Counted from the stretch's first letter, positions 44,474-53,705 are shown. The stretch: 64,000 nt of DNA from Fodinibius sp964490705 (GCA_964490705.1 CAZBCG010000006.1:62001-126000), one strand, 5' to 3'. Notes: generated by a model not told the origin, from the sequence alone. A program made the numbers and translations.

Positions 44474-45196
44474 ATGTCAACAAAAATAGCTATCATCGGA
44501 GCAACATCAGGAATTGGAAGAGCATTGGCGCTGGAGTTTCACGAACGAGGCGCTATTATTGGCGCTACCGGACGTCGGCTCGAACGACTCGAAGAACTAA
44601 AGCAAGAACTGGGCAGCCGCACCTATACCGAATACATGGATGTTACTGAAATGGATGCGGCTATTGACCAGCTAGAACAGCTCAAGAAAAAGATGGGGGG
44701 AATCGACCGTCTTGTTCTAAATGCCGGCGTTTCTAACTATCAAAAGCGGGTAAGCCACGAGGGCGATATGCACATTATTGATGTGAATGTGCGCGGTTTT
44801 GCAAATCTGGCGGCCTACAGCTACTCCATGTTTCACCGGCAAGAACAGGGACATATCATCGGCATCTCTTCGGTAGCCTCACTTTTTGGCTGGGGATTAA
44901 GTGCCCCCTACAACGCATCAAAAGCATTTATGAACACCTATCTGCAAGGATACCGGCAAAAGGCCAACCATACCGATGCTGACATCAAAGTCACTACCAT
45001 TTTGCCCGGTTTTGTAAAGTCGGAGATGACCGAAGGCAAAAATGGCATGTTTTGGCTGGCCGATACTGATAAAGCCGCTCGACAAATTGCCGATGCCATC
45101 CAGCAGGAGAAACACCAAGCTTACGTGCCCCGGCGATGGCGGCTCATTGGTTGGATCATCAAGCTTACCCCCGACTGGATCTGGAATCGGATGTAA
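44474..45196 (+). CDS. short-chain dehydrogenase/reductase of unknown substrate
   Basis: The 240-residue protein is a classical SDR: GATSGIGRAL (~9-18), NAGVSNYQKR (~84-93), catalytic Ser, Tyr and Lys in ISSVASLFGWGLSAPYNASKAFMNTY, and TTILPGFVKSEM. Residues GRRLERLEEL after strand 2 point to NADP(H). Its C-terminus (RRWRLIGWIIKLTPDWIWNRM) is hydrophobic with basic residues and may touch the membrane, as in other YqjQ/DltE-like SDRs. It is 4 bp after the BtuF-like gene and converges with the membrane protein gene, 3 bp apart. Confidence 0.88.
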   Translation: MSTKIAIIGATSGIGRALALEFHERGAIIGATGRRLERLEELKQELGSRTYTEYMDVTEMDAAIDQLEQLKKKMGGIDRLVLNAGVSNYQKRVSHEGDMHIIDVNVRGFANLAAYSYSMFHRQEQGHIIGISSVASLFGWGLSAPYNASKAFMNTYLQGYRQKANHTDADIKVTTILPGFVKSEMTEGKNGMFWLADTDKAARQIADAIQQEKHQAYVPRRWRLIGWIIKLTPDWIWNRM

Positions 45197-45199
45197 AAA

Positions 45200-45988
45200 C
45201 TAGTGGATATTATCACCGATTATCGTAAACATATCTTCGGTTGATGGTGTAATTGTGATGCTAATCTGTACTTTCCCGGTTTCGCCATTGGCATTTTCGA
45301 AATTGGGGTCTCCGCCCTTCTTTTGACCAATGCCATAAATGGTAATCGTGCTGTCCGACTCCACCTTCTTTAGCACAAATTCGGTCTCAGGGTCAGTATT
45401 TCCATAACTTTCCAGATCGGGTAATTGAATAGCACGCACCGTATCCCCAGCCTGAATACCGCGAAAACTGCCATCTCCCCCACCTAAAGATCGCAGTTGG
45501 TGATACCGTTCGACAGCATCAAACGCCAGCATACCTAACTGACCTCGCAGACTATCTTCATGTTTGCTGATCGCTGCACTTTCCTGCGTATTCTGAAATA
45601 CAATAGCTTCGACCGTACTCCCCAAAACGCCGGTCACTAATCCCAGAATAACGATGATCGCACCCACATACCAAGTAATTCCTTTCTTAATGGGATTTTC
45701 GTTCTCCTCATTTCGGATTTCACTCCATATCCAGAGCGAGGGTCCCACTACAAAAAGTACAATTAGGCCCGCCAAAGCTTGCCATCGTTCCGGCCAAAAG
45801 GCACCAACATCGGGATCTACAGATTGAAAATATGCAATACTTACCTCCCTGCTCACAAATTGCGCTAACGACCAAGGCGTCGTTAACCATCCCCAATGTA
45901 GCATACCGCTCAGCATTCCAATTCCTATGACAACCGTAACAACAATACCCCACGGTAACCAACGACTGTATTTAGTTTTCTCGCTCAT
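45200..45988 (-). CDS. membrane protein with pilin-like C-terminal domain (paralogue pair, member B)
   Basis: The start is the ATG at 45988, with a GGGAG site, giving 262 residues. Three or four hydrophobic segments occupy the first half (WGIVVTVVIGIGMLSGML, WQALAGLIVLFVVGPSLWIW, WYVGAIIVILGLVTGVLGS). The C-terminal half begins with a helix containing QLGMLAFDAVERYHQLRSLGGGDGSFRGI. This resembles the neck of type IV pilin-like proteins I associate with Balneolota (a helix, then SxGGGxxSFxG, then a beta domain). The sequence GEPETEF, LKKVESDSTITIYGIG is beta-like. The gene overlaps its upstream neighbour by 17 bp. The two products have similar layouts. The function is not known. Confidence 0.7.
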   Translation of the reverse strand: MSEKTKYSRWLPWGIVVTVVIGIGMLSGMLHWGWLTTPWSLAQFVSREVSIAYFQSVDPDVGAFWPERWQALAGLIVLFVVGPSLWIWSEIRNEENENPIKKGITWYVGAIIVILGLVTGVLGSTVEAIVFQNTQESAAISKHEDSLRGQLGMLAFDAVERYHQLRSLGGGDGSFRGIQAGDTVRAIQLPDLESYGNTDPETEFVLKKVESDSTITIYGIGQKKGGDPNFENANGETGKVQISITITPSTEDMFTIIGDNIH

Positions 45989-46613
45989 AGTCAACTCCCT
46001 TTGATGTTAGAATTCCTCGAACCTGCCACAGACCACTAGCACCGGAAAAGTTTTGGAAATCTGCGTTCCGTGCATCTGCCACTTTCGATTCAGCAATTAG
46101 TACTACGCTGTCCGGTCCTGCTTTGGAAAGATAAATTTGCAGCGATTCGTCATCTTGGGTATCTGCATACAAAAATTCGCCCTGATTCGTCACCAACGAA
46201 TCATAATCGGCGGCAAATAGTTGTCCCATATTCGGTTTGTCTTTGTCAGAAGTGTGATAGGCACGAAACGTCTTGTGCAACGGCTTGTTAATATAAATAT
46301 GGGCAACATCTTGTTCGATATTATTACGAATCTGCATAAGCAATTGCTCCTGATATACACTTTGCTCATAATTGATAACTGCAAAAACACCACAACCCAC
46401 AATTAGAACCCCAAGCATCACTGCAATAGTTCTTCGCTTGAGTCCTGATGTAATTTCATCAAGCCAGCGATAAGCAAAAACGAGGAGATAAACTGCTGCT
46501 GCAATACTACTCCATATAACAGATGGCCACATACTACCGGATTGTTCGGGGATAAAAAAGGCGCCCCCTACCAAAACGATACCACCCACCATCCACAATG
46601 TGATATTTTTCAT
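45972..46613 (-). CDS. membrane protein with pilin-like C-terminal domain (paralogue pair, member A)
   Basis: I start at the ATG at 46613 (MKNITLWMVGG), which has a GGGAG site; a 22-codon extension upstream is unlikely. The 213-residue product has three hydrophobic segments (ITLWMVGGIVLVGGAFFI, VIWSSIAAAVYLLVFAY, TIAVMLGVLIVGCGVFAVI). A helix (YEQSVYQEQLLMQIRNNIEQDVAHIYI) and a beta-rich part (ESLQIYLSKAGPDSVVLIAESK) follow. The plan matches that of the neighbour downstream (multi-pass membrane part, then helix, then beta domain). Coupled by overlap and likely forming one complex. Function unknown. Confidence 0.7.
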   Translation of the reverse strand: MKNITLWMVGGIVLVGGAFFIPEQSGSMWPSVIWSSIAAAVYLLVFAYRWLDEITSGLKRRTIAVMLGVLIVGCGVFAVINYEQSVYQEQLLMQIRNNIEQDVAHIYINKPLHKTFRAYHTSDKDKPNMGQLFAADYDSLVTNQGEFLYADTQDDESLQIYLSKAGPDSVVLIAESKVADARNADFQNFSGASGLWQVRGILTSKGVDYEREN

Positions 46614-46685
46614 CGGTGTCTCCCTCTTCTCGTTAGAATTAAAAATTATTATACTAAACATTTTAATCGATCGAAACATAGTCCA

Positions 46686-47156
46686 TTGGCAAACATTAGC
46701 GCCGGAATTTTACTCTTCATTCGCAAACCACACCTGCAAGTATTATTGGCTCACCCCGGTGGCCCGTACTGGTGGGATAAAGACGAGGGTGCATGGTCGA
46801 TCCCCAAGGGAGAAATAGAAGAAGACGAAGACCTGCTGGATGCTGGCAAACGTGAATTTGAGGAAGAACTTGGCTTTGTACCCGAAGGCAATTTCATAGA
46901 GCTGGGACCCATCACCCAAAAGGGCGGCAAAACAGTACATGGCTGGGCAGTCGAATACCAAATCCCCGATGATTTTATATTTGCCCCCAATGAGTTTGAG
47001 CTGGAGTGGCCACCCAATTCCGGCAAGATAGAATCCTTTCCCGAAATCGACCGGATTGAATACTTTGGTCCTTTCGAAGCCCGCAAGAAAATCAACCCGG
47101 CGCAACAGGAATTTATCACCCGGCTGATAACCAAATGCAGTGCATCCGATTCCTGA
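46686..47156 (+). CDS. Nudix hydrolase (MutT-like)
   Basis: The product is about 156 residues. It opens with ANISAGILLFIRKPHLQVLLAHPGGPYWWDKDEGAWSIPKGE, with the Nudix box GEIEEDEDLLDAGKREFEEELGF. The family normally begins just before 'SAGILLFR', so a TTG at 46686 is the best start; no ATG lies nearby in frame. A frame open from 46542 would overlap the divergent membrane protein gene. It may hydrolyse a nucleoside diphosphate compound such as Ap4A or an oxidised nucleotide. It converges on the serine hydrolase gene with a 3-bp gap. Confidence 0.82.
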   Translation: MANISAGILLFIRKPHLQVLLAHPGGPYWWDKDEGAWSIPKGEIEEDEDLLDAGKREFEEELGFVPEGNFIELGPITQKGGKTVHGWAVEYQIPDDFIFAPNEFELEWPPNSGKIESFPEIDRIEYFGPFEARKKINPAQQEFITRLITKCSASDS

Positions 47157-47159
47157 CAG

Positions 47160-49055
47160 TTAATACGCCCAGAGCCGTAATCCCATCCAGTCTGCGTAGA
47201 TAAAAAAGAGGGTAAAACCAACCAGCGTAACCGAAACGAGTGAAAAGTAAGTACTCATCAACCAGTGAATATCTTTCTGCCAACTACGCAGACTTACCCA
47301 AAGTGAACCCACCGAGGCCGCCCCAAAAAGGTAGGTAGCAATCATCACCAGCACCGCGGCCAGCGTTGGTTGCCCAAGATGCATCATTGACAACTGTGTT
47401 GCAGATCCAATTAATAGGGCAATACTCAAGAGCGCACCCAGCGGCCACAAAAACAATTGTTGGTAGGCAAACGGCGATCGTTTGGCACTGTATTTCCGGT
47501 AGATTTCGAAGGGAATCCAGCACAAGCTGAAAAGCATAAATGTTGCAAAAATGCCGAGCCCTCCAAAAAATAATCCGCGATGGACATACTTTTTCCAGCT
47601 ACCTGTTTTGATATAAAAATCACCGCCGTGACGCATCGTTTGACCATATTCATCTGTATCCATAAAAATGGTCGAAGCCATGGTCTGATCTGCTTGCCGG
47701 AATTGATTTTCAGACACCGCCAGCAGCGGAGTAGGCGATTGCATAAATCCACTTGATCGCAGCGTATCATCCGCAACATTGATTGTAACGCCTCCAAATA
47801 TCAAATCGAGTGGTGCGAACAGCTGGTTGCGTGGACTTCTGTTCATATAATAACCCTCAAATCGGGAAAGCTGCTCTGTAGAAAGATTGACCGTTGGCGT
47901 GGGATCGGGCTTGGGAGCATCCCGTAGTAAAAACGACGTAATTTCCTTTTCAATATTATTAAATGCCGCCGTACTATTCACAAAAAGAGCAAATCCAAGA
48001 TCATGGTCCGGAAAGTACCTGTACTTCGAGATAAAACCAGCAATTCCTCCGCCATGGTTATAATTGGGATATCCCTGTGTCTCAGAGTGCTGCATACCAA
48101 GGCCATAGCCATTCTGGAATCCGTGTTTCGCCGCAAGTGTGGTCATTGACGTTTCCATTCGTGTCAACAGGCTATCGGCAATAACTGATTGTCCATCAAG
48201 GGTTCCATTGTTCAACATCATGCGGACGAACCGGGCCATCTCACTGGGAGAGGTATGCAATGCTCCCGAAGGTCGTAGATAAATATGGCGATAATCGATG
48301 GGATTATAATCACCCTCATATCCCTGCACCAGTTTTTTCTTAACCGAATCCGAATAGGCAAAAGACGACCAATCCATCCCCATCGGTTCCATCACCTCAT
48401 CCTTAAGATAATCTTCATATTGCCGCCCCGTTACTTTCTCGATGATATATCCAGCCACTCCATATCCGGGATTGGAATAGGAGTACCGAGTACCCGGTTT
48501 CCATCGTACATTCCGAGAGTTGGGATTTACGGCCAGTGCCTCTTCAAGAGGCATCTGTGGATCGTGCTCAATATTGTACATTTCGTTGAAGTGCATATCA
48601 TCAAAACCTGAGGTGTGTTCCAGCAGATGCTTAACCTGTACCGGGTCGGTTTTGCGCCACGGATTGTTGATTTCAACCTCCGGCACCAGCTCCTGCACCT
48701 TGTCGTTCAAATCCAACTTCTCCTGCTGTACGAGCTGCATCAATCCCAGTGCCACAAACGACTTTGAGACCGAACCAACTCGGAACAGATCATCTGAAGT
48801 GACAGGCTGCTTCGTCTCATAATTAGCATATCCCACGCCACCGGTCCAGATGACCGAATCTTTGTGCACCAGGGCAATACCGGCTCCGGGAACCTCATGC
48901 TCTTTCAACAGGGAATCCACGGTAGTTTGCAGCGAATCTAAGCCGGGAATTTTTGAAGTATGAGACTGTGGCTGTTGAGCAGTAGCAGGTACTGCAACCA
49001 TTACTGAGATAAATACCGAAAGGAAGGTACAAAAGAGCCAACGATTGTTGTTCAT
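47160..49055 (-). CDS. serine hydrolase (class C beta-lactamase/PBP4*-like) with C-terminal membrane segments
   Basis: The 631-residue protein has a signal peptide (LSVFISVMVAVPATAQ), a beta-lactamase-related domain (~35-380) with Ser95 and Lys98 in GSVSKSF, YSN in RYSYSNPGYG and the third motif NHGGGIAGF, a linker domain (~385-480, with beta strands), and four hydrophobic segments at the C-terminus (~490-630). The layout resembles PBP4*/YbbE-like and esterase EstB-type enzymes with a membrane tail. The catalytic part faces the periplasm. It acts on D-peptides or esters. A resistance role is not implied. It is transcribed alone and converges with the Nudix gene. Confidence 0.88.
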   Translation of the reverse strand: MNNNRWLFCTFLSVFISVMVAVPATAQQPQSHTSKIPGLDSLQTTVDSLLKEHEVPGAGIALVHKDSVIWTGGVGYANYETKQPVTSDDLFRVGSVSKSFVALGLMQLVQQEKLDLNDKVQELVPEVEINNPWRKTDPVQVKHLLEHTSGFDDMHFNEMYNIEHDPQMPLEEALAVNPNSRNVRWKPGTRYSYSNPGYGVAGYIIEKVTGRQYEDYLKDEVMEPMGMDWSSFAYSDSVKKKLVQGYEGDYNPIDYRHIYLRPSGALHTSPSEMARFVRMMLNNGTLDGQSVIADSLLTRMETSMTTLAAKHGFQNGYGLGMQHSETQGYPNYNHGGGIAGFISKYRYFPDHDLGFALFVNSTAAFNNIEKEITSFLLRDAPKPDPTPTVNLSTEQLSRFEGYYMNRSPRNQLFAPLDLIFGGVTINVADDTLRSSGFMQSPTPLLAVSENQFRQADQTMASTIFMDTDEYGQTMRHGGDFYIKTGSWKKYVHRGLFFGGLGIFATFMLFSLCWIPFEIYRKYSAKRSPFAYQQLFLWPLGALLSIALLIGSATQLSMMHLGQPTLAAVLVMIATYLFGAASVGSLWVSLRSWQKDIHWLMSTYFSLVSVTLVGFTLFFIYADWMGLRLWAY

Positions 49056-49202
49056 AATGCCATCAATTTACAATTAGCTGATTTGAAGGAAATGGGCTAC
49101 GACCTCAGGCAAATATTGTTACAAAAGAACGCTGAGACCTCTACTAAAGTTATAGGATCACCAGGTATCAAAATACTAATCAAATAAATAGAGGAAATAA
49201 CT

Positions 49203-49802
49203 ATGAGTGGCAAAAAGATCTTAATGCTTGTCGGAGATTTTGGAGAAGATTATGAAATCATGGTACCCTTCCAGGCTCTGCAAATGGTGGGTCATACCGT
49301 GCATGCCGTCTGTCCGGGAAAAGAAAAAGGCGAAAGCGTGAAAACAGCAATCCATGATTTTGAGGGTGATCAAACCTACACCGAAAAACCAGGGCACAAT
49401 TTCGGACTCAACGCTACCTTCGATGATGTTGATCCCGGAGATTATGAGGCGCTCGTCGTTGCCGGCGGACGTGCCCCCGAATACCTGCGCCGCGAAGATG
49501 GCGTGTTGGATATGGTTCGTCACTTTTTCAGCAATGACAAACCGGTTGCAGCCATCTGTCACGGCTTGCAAATTCTCTCGGCTGCGGATGTCATCAAAGG
49601 CAAAACCTTGACAGCGTATCCCGCATGCGGACCTGAGATGGAAGCTGCCGGTGCAAACTATAAAGATGTGGAACCCACCGAAGTGGTTGTCGATGGCAAC
49701 TTGGTGACATCCCCTGCATGGCCCGGACATCCCAAATGGCTGTCAGCATTTTTAGACGTGCTGGGAACCAAAATCACACATCGCAAAAAGGCCACGGCCT
49801 AA
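49203..49802 (+). CDS. DJ-1/PfpI-family protein
   Basis: The 199-residue protein has the DJ-1/PfpI fold: KKILMLVGDFGEDYEIMVPFQALQ with Glu15 or 18, and the nucleophile elbow AAICHGLQIL with Cys119 next to His120. YPACGPEMEAAGANY follows. PfpI-type members include protein or nucleotide deglycases and chaperone-like proteins. Fine function cannot be read from sequence. It is a single gene with its own terminator at 49824-49851. The ATG has a GAGG-containing upstream site. Confidence 0.88.
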   Translation: MSGKKILMLVGDFGEDYEIMVPFQALQMVGHTVHAVCPGKEKGESVKTAIHDFEGDQTYTEKPGHNFGLNATFDDVDPGDYEALVVAGGRAPEYLRREDGVLDMVRHFFSNDKPVAAICHGLQILSAADVIKGKTLTAYPACGPEMEAAGANYKDVEPTEVVVDGNLVTSPAWPGHPKWLSAFLDVLGTKITHRKKATA

Positions 49803-49823
49803 CTCCGAATTACTCTCAAAAAA

Positions 49824-49851
49824 GGGCGCGAAGATTATCTCTTTCGCGTCC
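49824..49851 (+). terminator. rho-independent terminator of DJ-1/PfpI gene
   Basis: A stem of gggcgcgaag / ctttcgcgtcc (one bulge) with a ~7-nt loop, followed by CTTTTTTATT, 22 bp after the stop. Confidence 0.88.
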
Positions 49852-49970
49852 TTTTTTATTGGGAGTGATTTATTTACAAATATTTAAATAACAAATAGCC
49901 CGCTCCGTTCGATATTAATGGCAAAGGATTGTATCATTAATTCTACTTAGGAAAATTTAATCAGTGACTA

Positions 49971-51125
49971 GTGAAAAATGCGTACCTAATGGATATTACT
50001 GCAGATCCCAAAGTAACACTTTTGGTGGGCACCGCCCTGATAATGCTATTTTTGGGAAGCTGCTCCTCCCAAAATAACAACAGCCTCATTTTGGATAATC
50101 TCGATGCGCCCAAAGGGTTTTCCGTTGAAGTTTTCGCCTCTGATGTCCCCGATGCCCGCCAGTTGGCCCTTGGTGCCGATGGCACGATTTATGCCGGCAG
50201 TCGCGGCGAAGGTAACGTATATGCTATCACCGATTCTGATAACGATTACAAAGCCGACAGTGTCTATGTTATCGCTGAAGATCTGCGTCTGCCCAGCGGT
50301 ATCGCCTACCGCAATGGCAATTTGTATATCGGTGCCGTCAGCAAAATACTCCGCCTTAATAATATTGATTCTCAGCTTCAAAGTCCGCCGGAGCCTTTAG
50401 TAATCACCGATGATTATCCCACTGAAGGTCACCACGGCTGGAAGTTTATCGACTTTGGTCCGGATGGTAAGTTGTATGTTCCCGTTGGGGCTCCGTGCAA
50501 TATCTGTGATCGCGATAACGAAATTTTTGCCAGCATCACCCGTATCAATCCCGATGGATCAGGACGGGAAATTGTAGCACATGGTGTACGCAATTCAGTG
50601 GGCTTCGATTGGGACCCCACGACCGATGACCTCTGGTTTACCGACAACGGCCGCGACTGGATGGGCGACGACCGACCACCCTGCGAACTCAATCATCTAT
50701 CCCAAACCGGGCAACACTTTGGATATCCCTACAAACACGGAGCCGATATCTGGGATCCCGAGTTGGGCGACAAAGGAAAAGGTATGGATCAAGAATTTCG
50801 ATCACCTGCCCAAGAACTCGATCCACACGTAGCACCGCTGGGAATGATGTTTTATACCGGCGACATGTTTCCCGACAGCTACAAGAATCAGATATTAATT
50901 GCCGAACATGGGAGCTGGAACAGAAGTGAAAAAATCGGGTATCGTATAACCAAAGTTACCCTTAAAAATGGGAAGGCCGTTTCTTACGAGCCATTTATCA
51001 CCGGCTGGCTGCAACAAAATGAGGCAGTATTGGGGCGACCGGTCGATCTGCTAGAGTTGCCCGATGGATCGGTACTCATTTCCGACGACCACGGCGGCAC
51101 CATCTATCGTATTACCTATAATTAA
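49971..51125 (+). CDS. PQQ-dependent sugar dehydrogenase-like lipoprotein (L-sorbosone dehydrogenase fold)
   Basis: The product has 384 residues from the GTG at 49971, or 378 from the ATG at 49989. A lipobox (LIMLFLGSC) places it on the periplasmic face. A six-bladed beta-propeller of the soluble glucose/sorbosone dehydrogenase class follows: LPSGIAYRNGNLYIG, GHHGWKFIDFGPDGKLYVPVGAPCNIC, VRNSVGFDWDPTTDDLWFTDNGRDWMGDD, and the final VLGRPVDLLELPDGSVLISDDHGG. The His in GHHGW and Arg in HGVRNS match catalytic and PQQ-contact positions in the family. No PQQ biosynthesis genes are in the window. Four genes follow each other on the same strand with 17-25 bp gaps, so they are probably one operon. 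Confidence 0.85.
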   Translation: MKNAYLMDITADPKVTLLVGTALIMLFLGSCSSQNNNSLILDNLDAPKGFSVEVFASDVPDARQLALGADGTIYAGSRGEGNVYAITDSDNDYKADSVYVIAEDLRLPSGIAYRNGNLYIGAVSKILRLNNIDSQLQSPPEPLVITDDYPTEGHHGWKFIDFGPDGKLYVPVGAPCNICDRDNEIFASITRINPDGSGREIVAHGVRNSVGFDWDPTTDDLWFTDNGRDWMGDDRPPCELNHLSQTGQHFGYPYKHGADIWDPELGDKGKGMDQEFRSPAQELDPHVAPLGMMFYTGDMFPDSYKNQILIAEHGSWNRSEKIGYRITKVTLKNGKAVSYEPFITGWLQQNEAVLGRPVDLLELPDGSVLISDDHGGTIYRITYN

Positions 51126-51142
51126 CAAATGATGTTCTTCGC

Positions 51143-51577
51143 ATGCTAAAAAATCGCAAACGAGGCGACTATCGAAATATCGGGTTATTAATCTTGCGCA
51201 TTGGCCTTGGCATTATGTTTATCTTGCACGGATATCCGAAAATGTTTGGCGGGCCGGAAATATGGACTGAGGTCGGTGGTGCAATGCAATACCTGGGTAT
51301 TGATACAGCTCCCATGTTTTTTGGATTTATGGCGGGAGTTATCGAATTTTTTGGCGGTATATTTTTAATCGGCGGACTCTTTTTCACCCCTACCACATTT
51401 TGTTTAATGCTTGTAATGCTTGCGGCTACAGCAAAACATATTGGGGCCGCCGATGGATTTGCAAGCTATTCGCACAGCATAGAAATAGCTATCGTTTTTC
51501 TGAGCCTGCTCTTTATCGGACCGGGAAAGTTGAGCCTGGACAGAAAGTTGCAAGCCAAACGAAACCGCCGTTATTAA
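51143..51577 (+). CDS. DoxX-family membrane protein
   Basis: The 144-residue protein has four hydrophobic segments (GLLILRIGLGIMFILHG, APMFFGFMAGVIEFFGG, TFCLMLVMLAATAKHIGAA, IEIAIVFLSLLFIGPG) in the DoxX pattern, with the conserved HGYPKMFGG and the GKLSLD end. DoxX proteins take part in electron transfer or redox stress defence in the inner membrane, but few are characterised. It lies 17 bp after the dehydrogenase gene, where it might pass electrons, by context only. Confidence 0.87.
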   Translation: MLKNRKRGDYRNIGLLILRIGLGIMFILHGYPKMFGGPEIWTEVGGAMQYLGIDTAPMFFGFMAGVIEFFGGIFLIGGLFFTPTTFCLMLVMLAATAKHIGAADGFASYSHSIEIAIVFLSLLFIGPGKLSLDRKLQAKRNRRY

Positions 51578-51602
51578 ATCTAAAACAACTTGTGTGTAGC
51601 TT

Positions 51603-52583
51603 ATGAAAATCATTCTTACGACAATCATTTCTGTTTTACTGGCATTTTCTCCCCTTGAGTTGCTAGCACAAAATCACATCCTGATCCTCAACAAATCCGA
51701 CAATACCGCTTGGCAACTCAATGCCGAAACCGGCGAAAAAAATGCCGAGTACAAAACAGGCACTGCTCCGCATGAAGTTGCCGTTTCCCCGGATCGGAGC
51801 CGGGCAATCATCACTAATTACGGCGGTGACACACCGGGTAATTCACTCACCATTGTTGATTTGGAAAGCCAAGAAGTAAGTAAAACAATTTCGCTTGGTG
51901 ATTATCAGCGACCGCATGGCGTGCAATGGTTTTCTGATGGCAAACGAGCAATCGTCACGGCAGAAGTTCAACAATCCGTAGTAATTGTGGATATTGATTC
52001 GGGAAAAATCTTATCCAGTATTGAAACAGGGCAACAGGTTTCGCATATGGTCGCCCTGGCCAATAACGAGCAAACTGCCTATGTGACAAATTTGGGATCG
52101 GGTTCGGTGAATATCCTCGACCTTACCACAAAAAAATCAACCGACATAATTAAGACTGGAGACGGCACCGAAGGCATCACTACCATCCCAAACAAAAACG
52201 AAGTTTGGATCACCAATCGCAGCGCTAATACCGTTTCTATTCTGGAAACTACTGGCAATAAAATTATTGAAACGCTTAATAGCTCCTCATTCCCCATTCG
52301 GGCCGAGGTTTCCAATGATGGGAAATTCGTTGCCGTTTCGAATGCAGAATCAAGCGAAGTGACCATTTTTGATGTAGCAAGTCGAAAGCAAATTCAAAAG
52401 ATTTCTACGGTTGAAGGGAACCAGCAGGGAATGCCTATCGGACTAACATTTTCTGATGATGGCAATCGACTTTTTGTAGCCAATAGTAATATCGACCAGA
52501 TTGCAGTAATCGATACGAACTCCTGGAAGGTAATCAAACAATTTGATACCGGAGCCACGCCCGACGGCATTGCTTATTTCTAA
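51603..52583 (+). CDS. secreted YVTN-type beta-propeller protein
   Basis: The 326-residue protein has a signal peptide (KIILTTIISVLLAFSPLELLAQ) and then seven ~42-residue propeller blades of the YncE/YVTN type. Examples are GTAPHEVAVSPDRSRAIITNYGG, RPHGVQWFSDGKRAIVTAEV and QMVALANNEQTAYVTNLGSGSVNILDL. Related propellers occur with PQQ-dependent catabolic systems, which fits its position two genes after the sorbosone-dehydrogenase-like protein. A structural or substrate-binding role in the periplasm is likely. No catalytic motif is seen. Confidence 0.86.
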   Translation: MKIILTTIISVLLAFSPLELLAQNHILILNKSDNTAWQLNAETGEKNAEYKTGTAPHEVAVSPDRSRAIITNYGGDTPGNSLTIVDLESQEVSKTISLGDYQRPHGVQWFSDGKRAIVTAEVQQSVVIVDIDSGKILSSIETGQQVSHMVALANNEQTAYVTNLGSGSVNILDLTTKKSTDIIKTGDGTEGITTIPNKNEVWITNRSANTVSILETTGNKIIETLNSSSFPIRAEVSNDGKFVAVSNAESSEVTIFDVASRKQIQKISTVEGNQQGMPIGLTFSDDGNRLFVANSNIDQIAVIDTNSWKVIKQFDTGATPDGIAYF

Positions 52584-52604
52584 AAATCTCTATGATTTTG
52601 TGCT

Positions 52605-53597
52605 ATGAAAGCAATGGTTTTACATACCGTCGGGGAACCGCTTGAACTTCGAGATCTAGCCGTACCCCAACCGGATGAACACCAACTGCTGCTCAAGGTC
52701 CAAAGCTGTGGCATCTGCCGCACCGATCTGCACATTGTGGATGAAGAACTCGAAAACCCCAACCTGCCGCTCATCCTTGGACATCAAATTGTGGGCACGG
52801 TGCAAGAAATAGGCGCTGACGTTTCGGGATTTTCAACCGGAGACAAAGTGGGCGTCCCGTGGCTCGGTTCAACCTGCGGACACTGTGAATTTTGTCAATC
52901 CGATCAGGAAAACCTCTGCGACAATGCCCAGTTTACTGGCTATAATATCAACGGTGGATTTGCAGAATACGCCGTCGCCAGCGGGCGATTTTGTTTTCCC
53001 ATTCCCGATGAATATCCGGCTACACAAGCCGCGCCGTTGCTTTGCGCAGGATTGATTGGCTACCGGTCGCTCCGCAAAACAGGTGATGCGCAAACGCTCG
53101 GTTTCTATGGATTTGGATCGGCTGCCCATATCTTAACGCAAGTAGCCTTACACCAAGGAAAAGAAGTATTTGCGTTTACACGTCCCGGTGACGAAAAAGG
53201 ACAGGAATTTGCACGTTCACTGGGTGCTACTTGGGCCGGCGGTTCGGAAACGCTACCTCCCCAAAAATTAGACGCCGCCATCATTTTTGCACCCGTCGGA
53301 CCGCTCGTTCCCCAAGCACTCAAAGCCGTTAAGAAAGGCGGGAAGGTTGTTTGTGCGGGCATCCACATGAGTGATATTCCAAGCTTCTCATACAGCGACT
53401 TATGGGAAGAACGGTCGATCGAATCCGTCGCGAATCTCACCAGAAAAGACGGAACCGAATTTATGAAGCTGGCTCCACAGATCCCGGTCGAATCCCAAGT
53501 CACTACTTATCCGCTGGCAAAAGCCAACCAAGCACTTGATGACCTGCGAGCCGGGAATTTCGAAGGCTCGGCCGTGCTCGATATTGCTTCCAGCTGA
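52605..53597 (+). CDS. zinc-dependent alcohol dehydrogenase
   Basis: The 330-residue protein is a medium-chain ADH. Catalytic zinc ligands are Cys38 (CGICRTDLH) and His60 (ILGHQIVG). The structural zinc set is Cys91, Cys94, Cys97 and Cys105 (CGHCEFCQSDQENLC). The NAD-binding region has LGFYGFGSAAHILTQVA, which deviates from GxGxxG by GFGSAA. It oxidises alcohols or reduces aldehydes in the cytoplasm. Last of the four-gene run from 49971, 21 bp after the propeller gene. Confidence 0.92.
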   Translation: MKAMVLHTVGEPLELRDLAVPQPDEHQLLLKVQSCGICRTDLHIVDEELENPNLPLILGHQIVGTVQEIGADVSGFSTGDKVGVPWLGSTCGHCEFCQSDQENLCDNAQFTGYNINGGFAEYAVASGRFCFPIPDEYPATQAAPLLCAGLIGYRSLRKTGDAQTLGFYGFGSAAHILTQVALHQGKEVFAFTRPGDEKGQEFARSLGATWAGGSETLPPQKLDAAIIFAPVGPLVPQALKAVKKGGKVVCAGIHMSDIPSFSYSDLWEERSIESVANLTRKDGTEFMKLAPQIPVESQVTTYPLAKANQALDDLRAGNFEGSAVLDIASS

Positions 53598-53705
53598 TTC
53601 CATACTCAAAACCTTTCTGACATCGCGCTGGATTCTTCGTATATTTGGCGCTTATCGAACGAAGTTTGAACTTTTTTTAAATCTGTCTAAACGAACTGTT
53701 TTCTC

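Noticed and set aside
47160..49055. Beta-lactamase antibiotic resistance gene
   Set aside because: Only the fold and SxxK/YxN/HGG-type motifs are shared. The membrane tail and length match PBP4*-like hydrolases, and resistance cannot be inferred.
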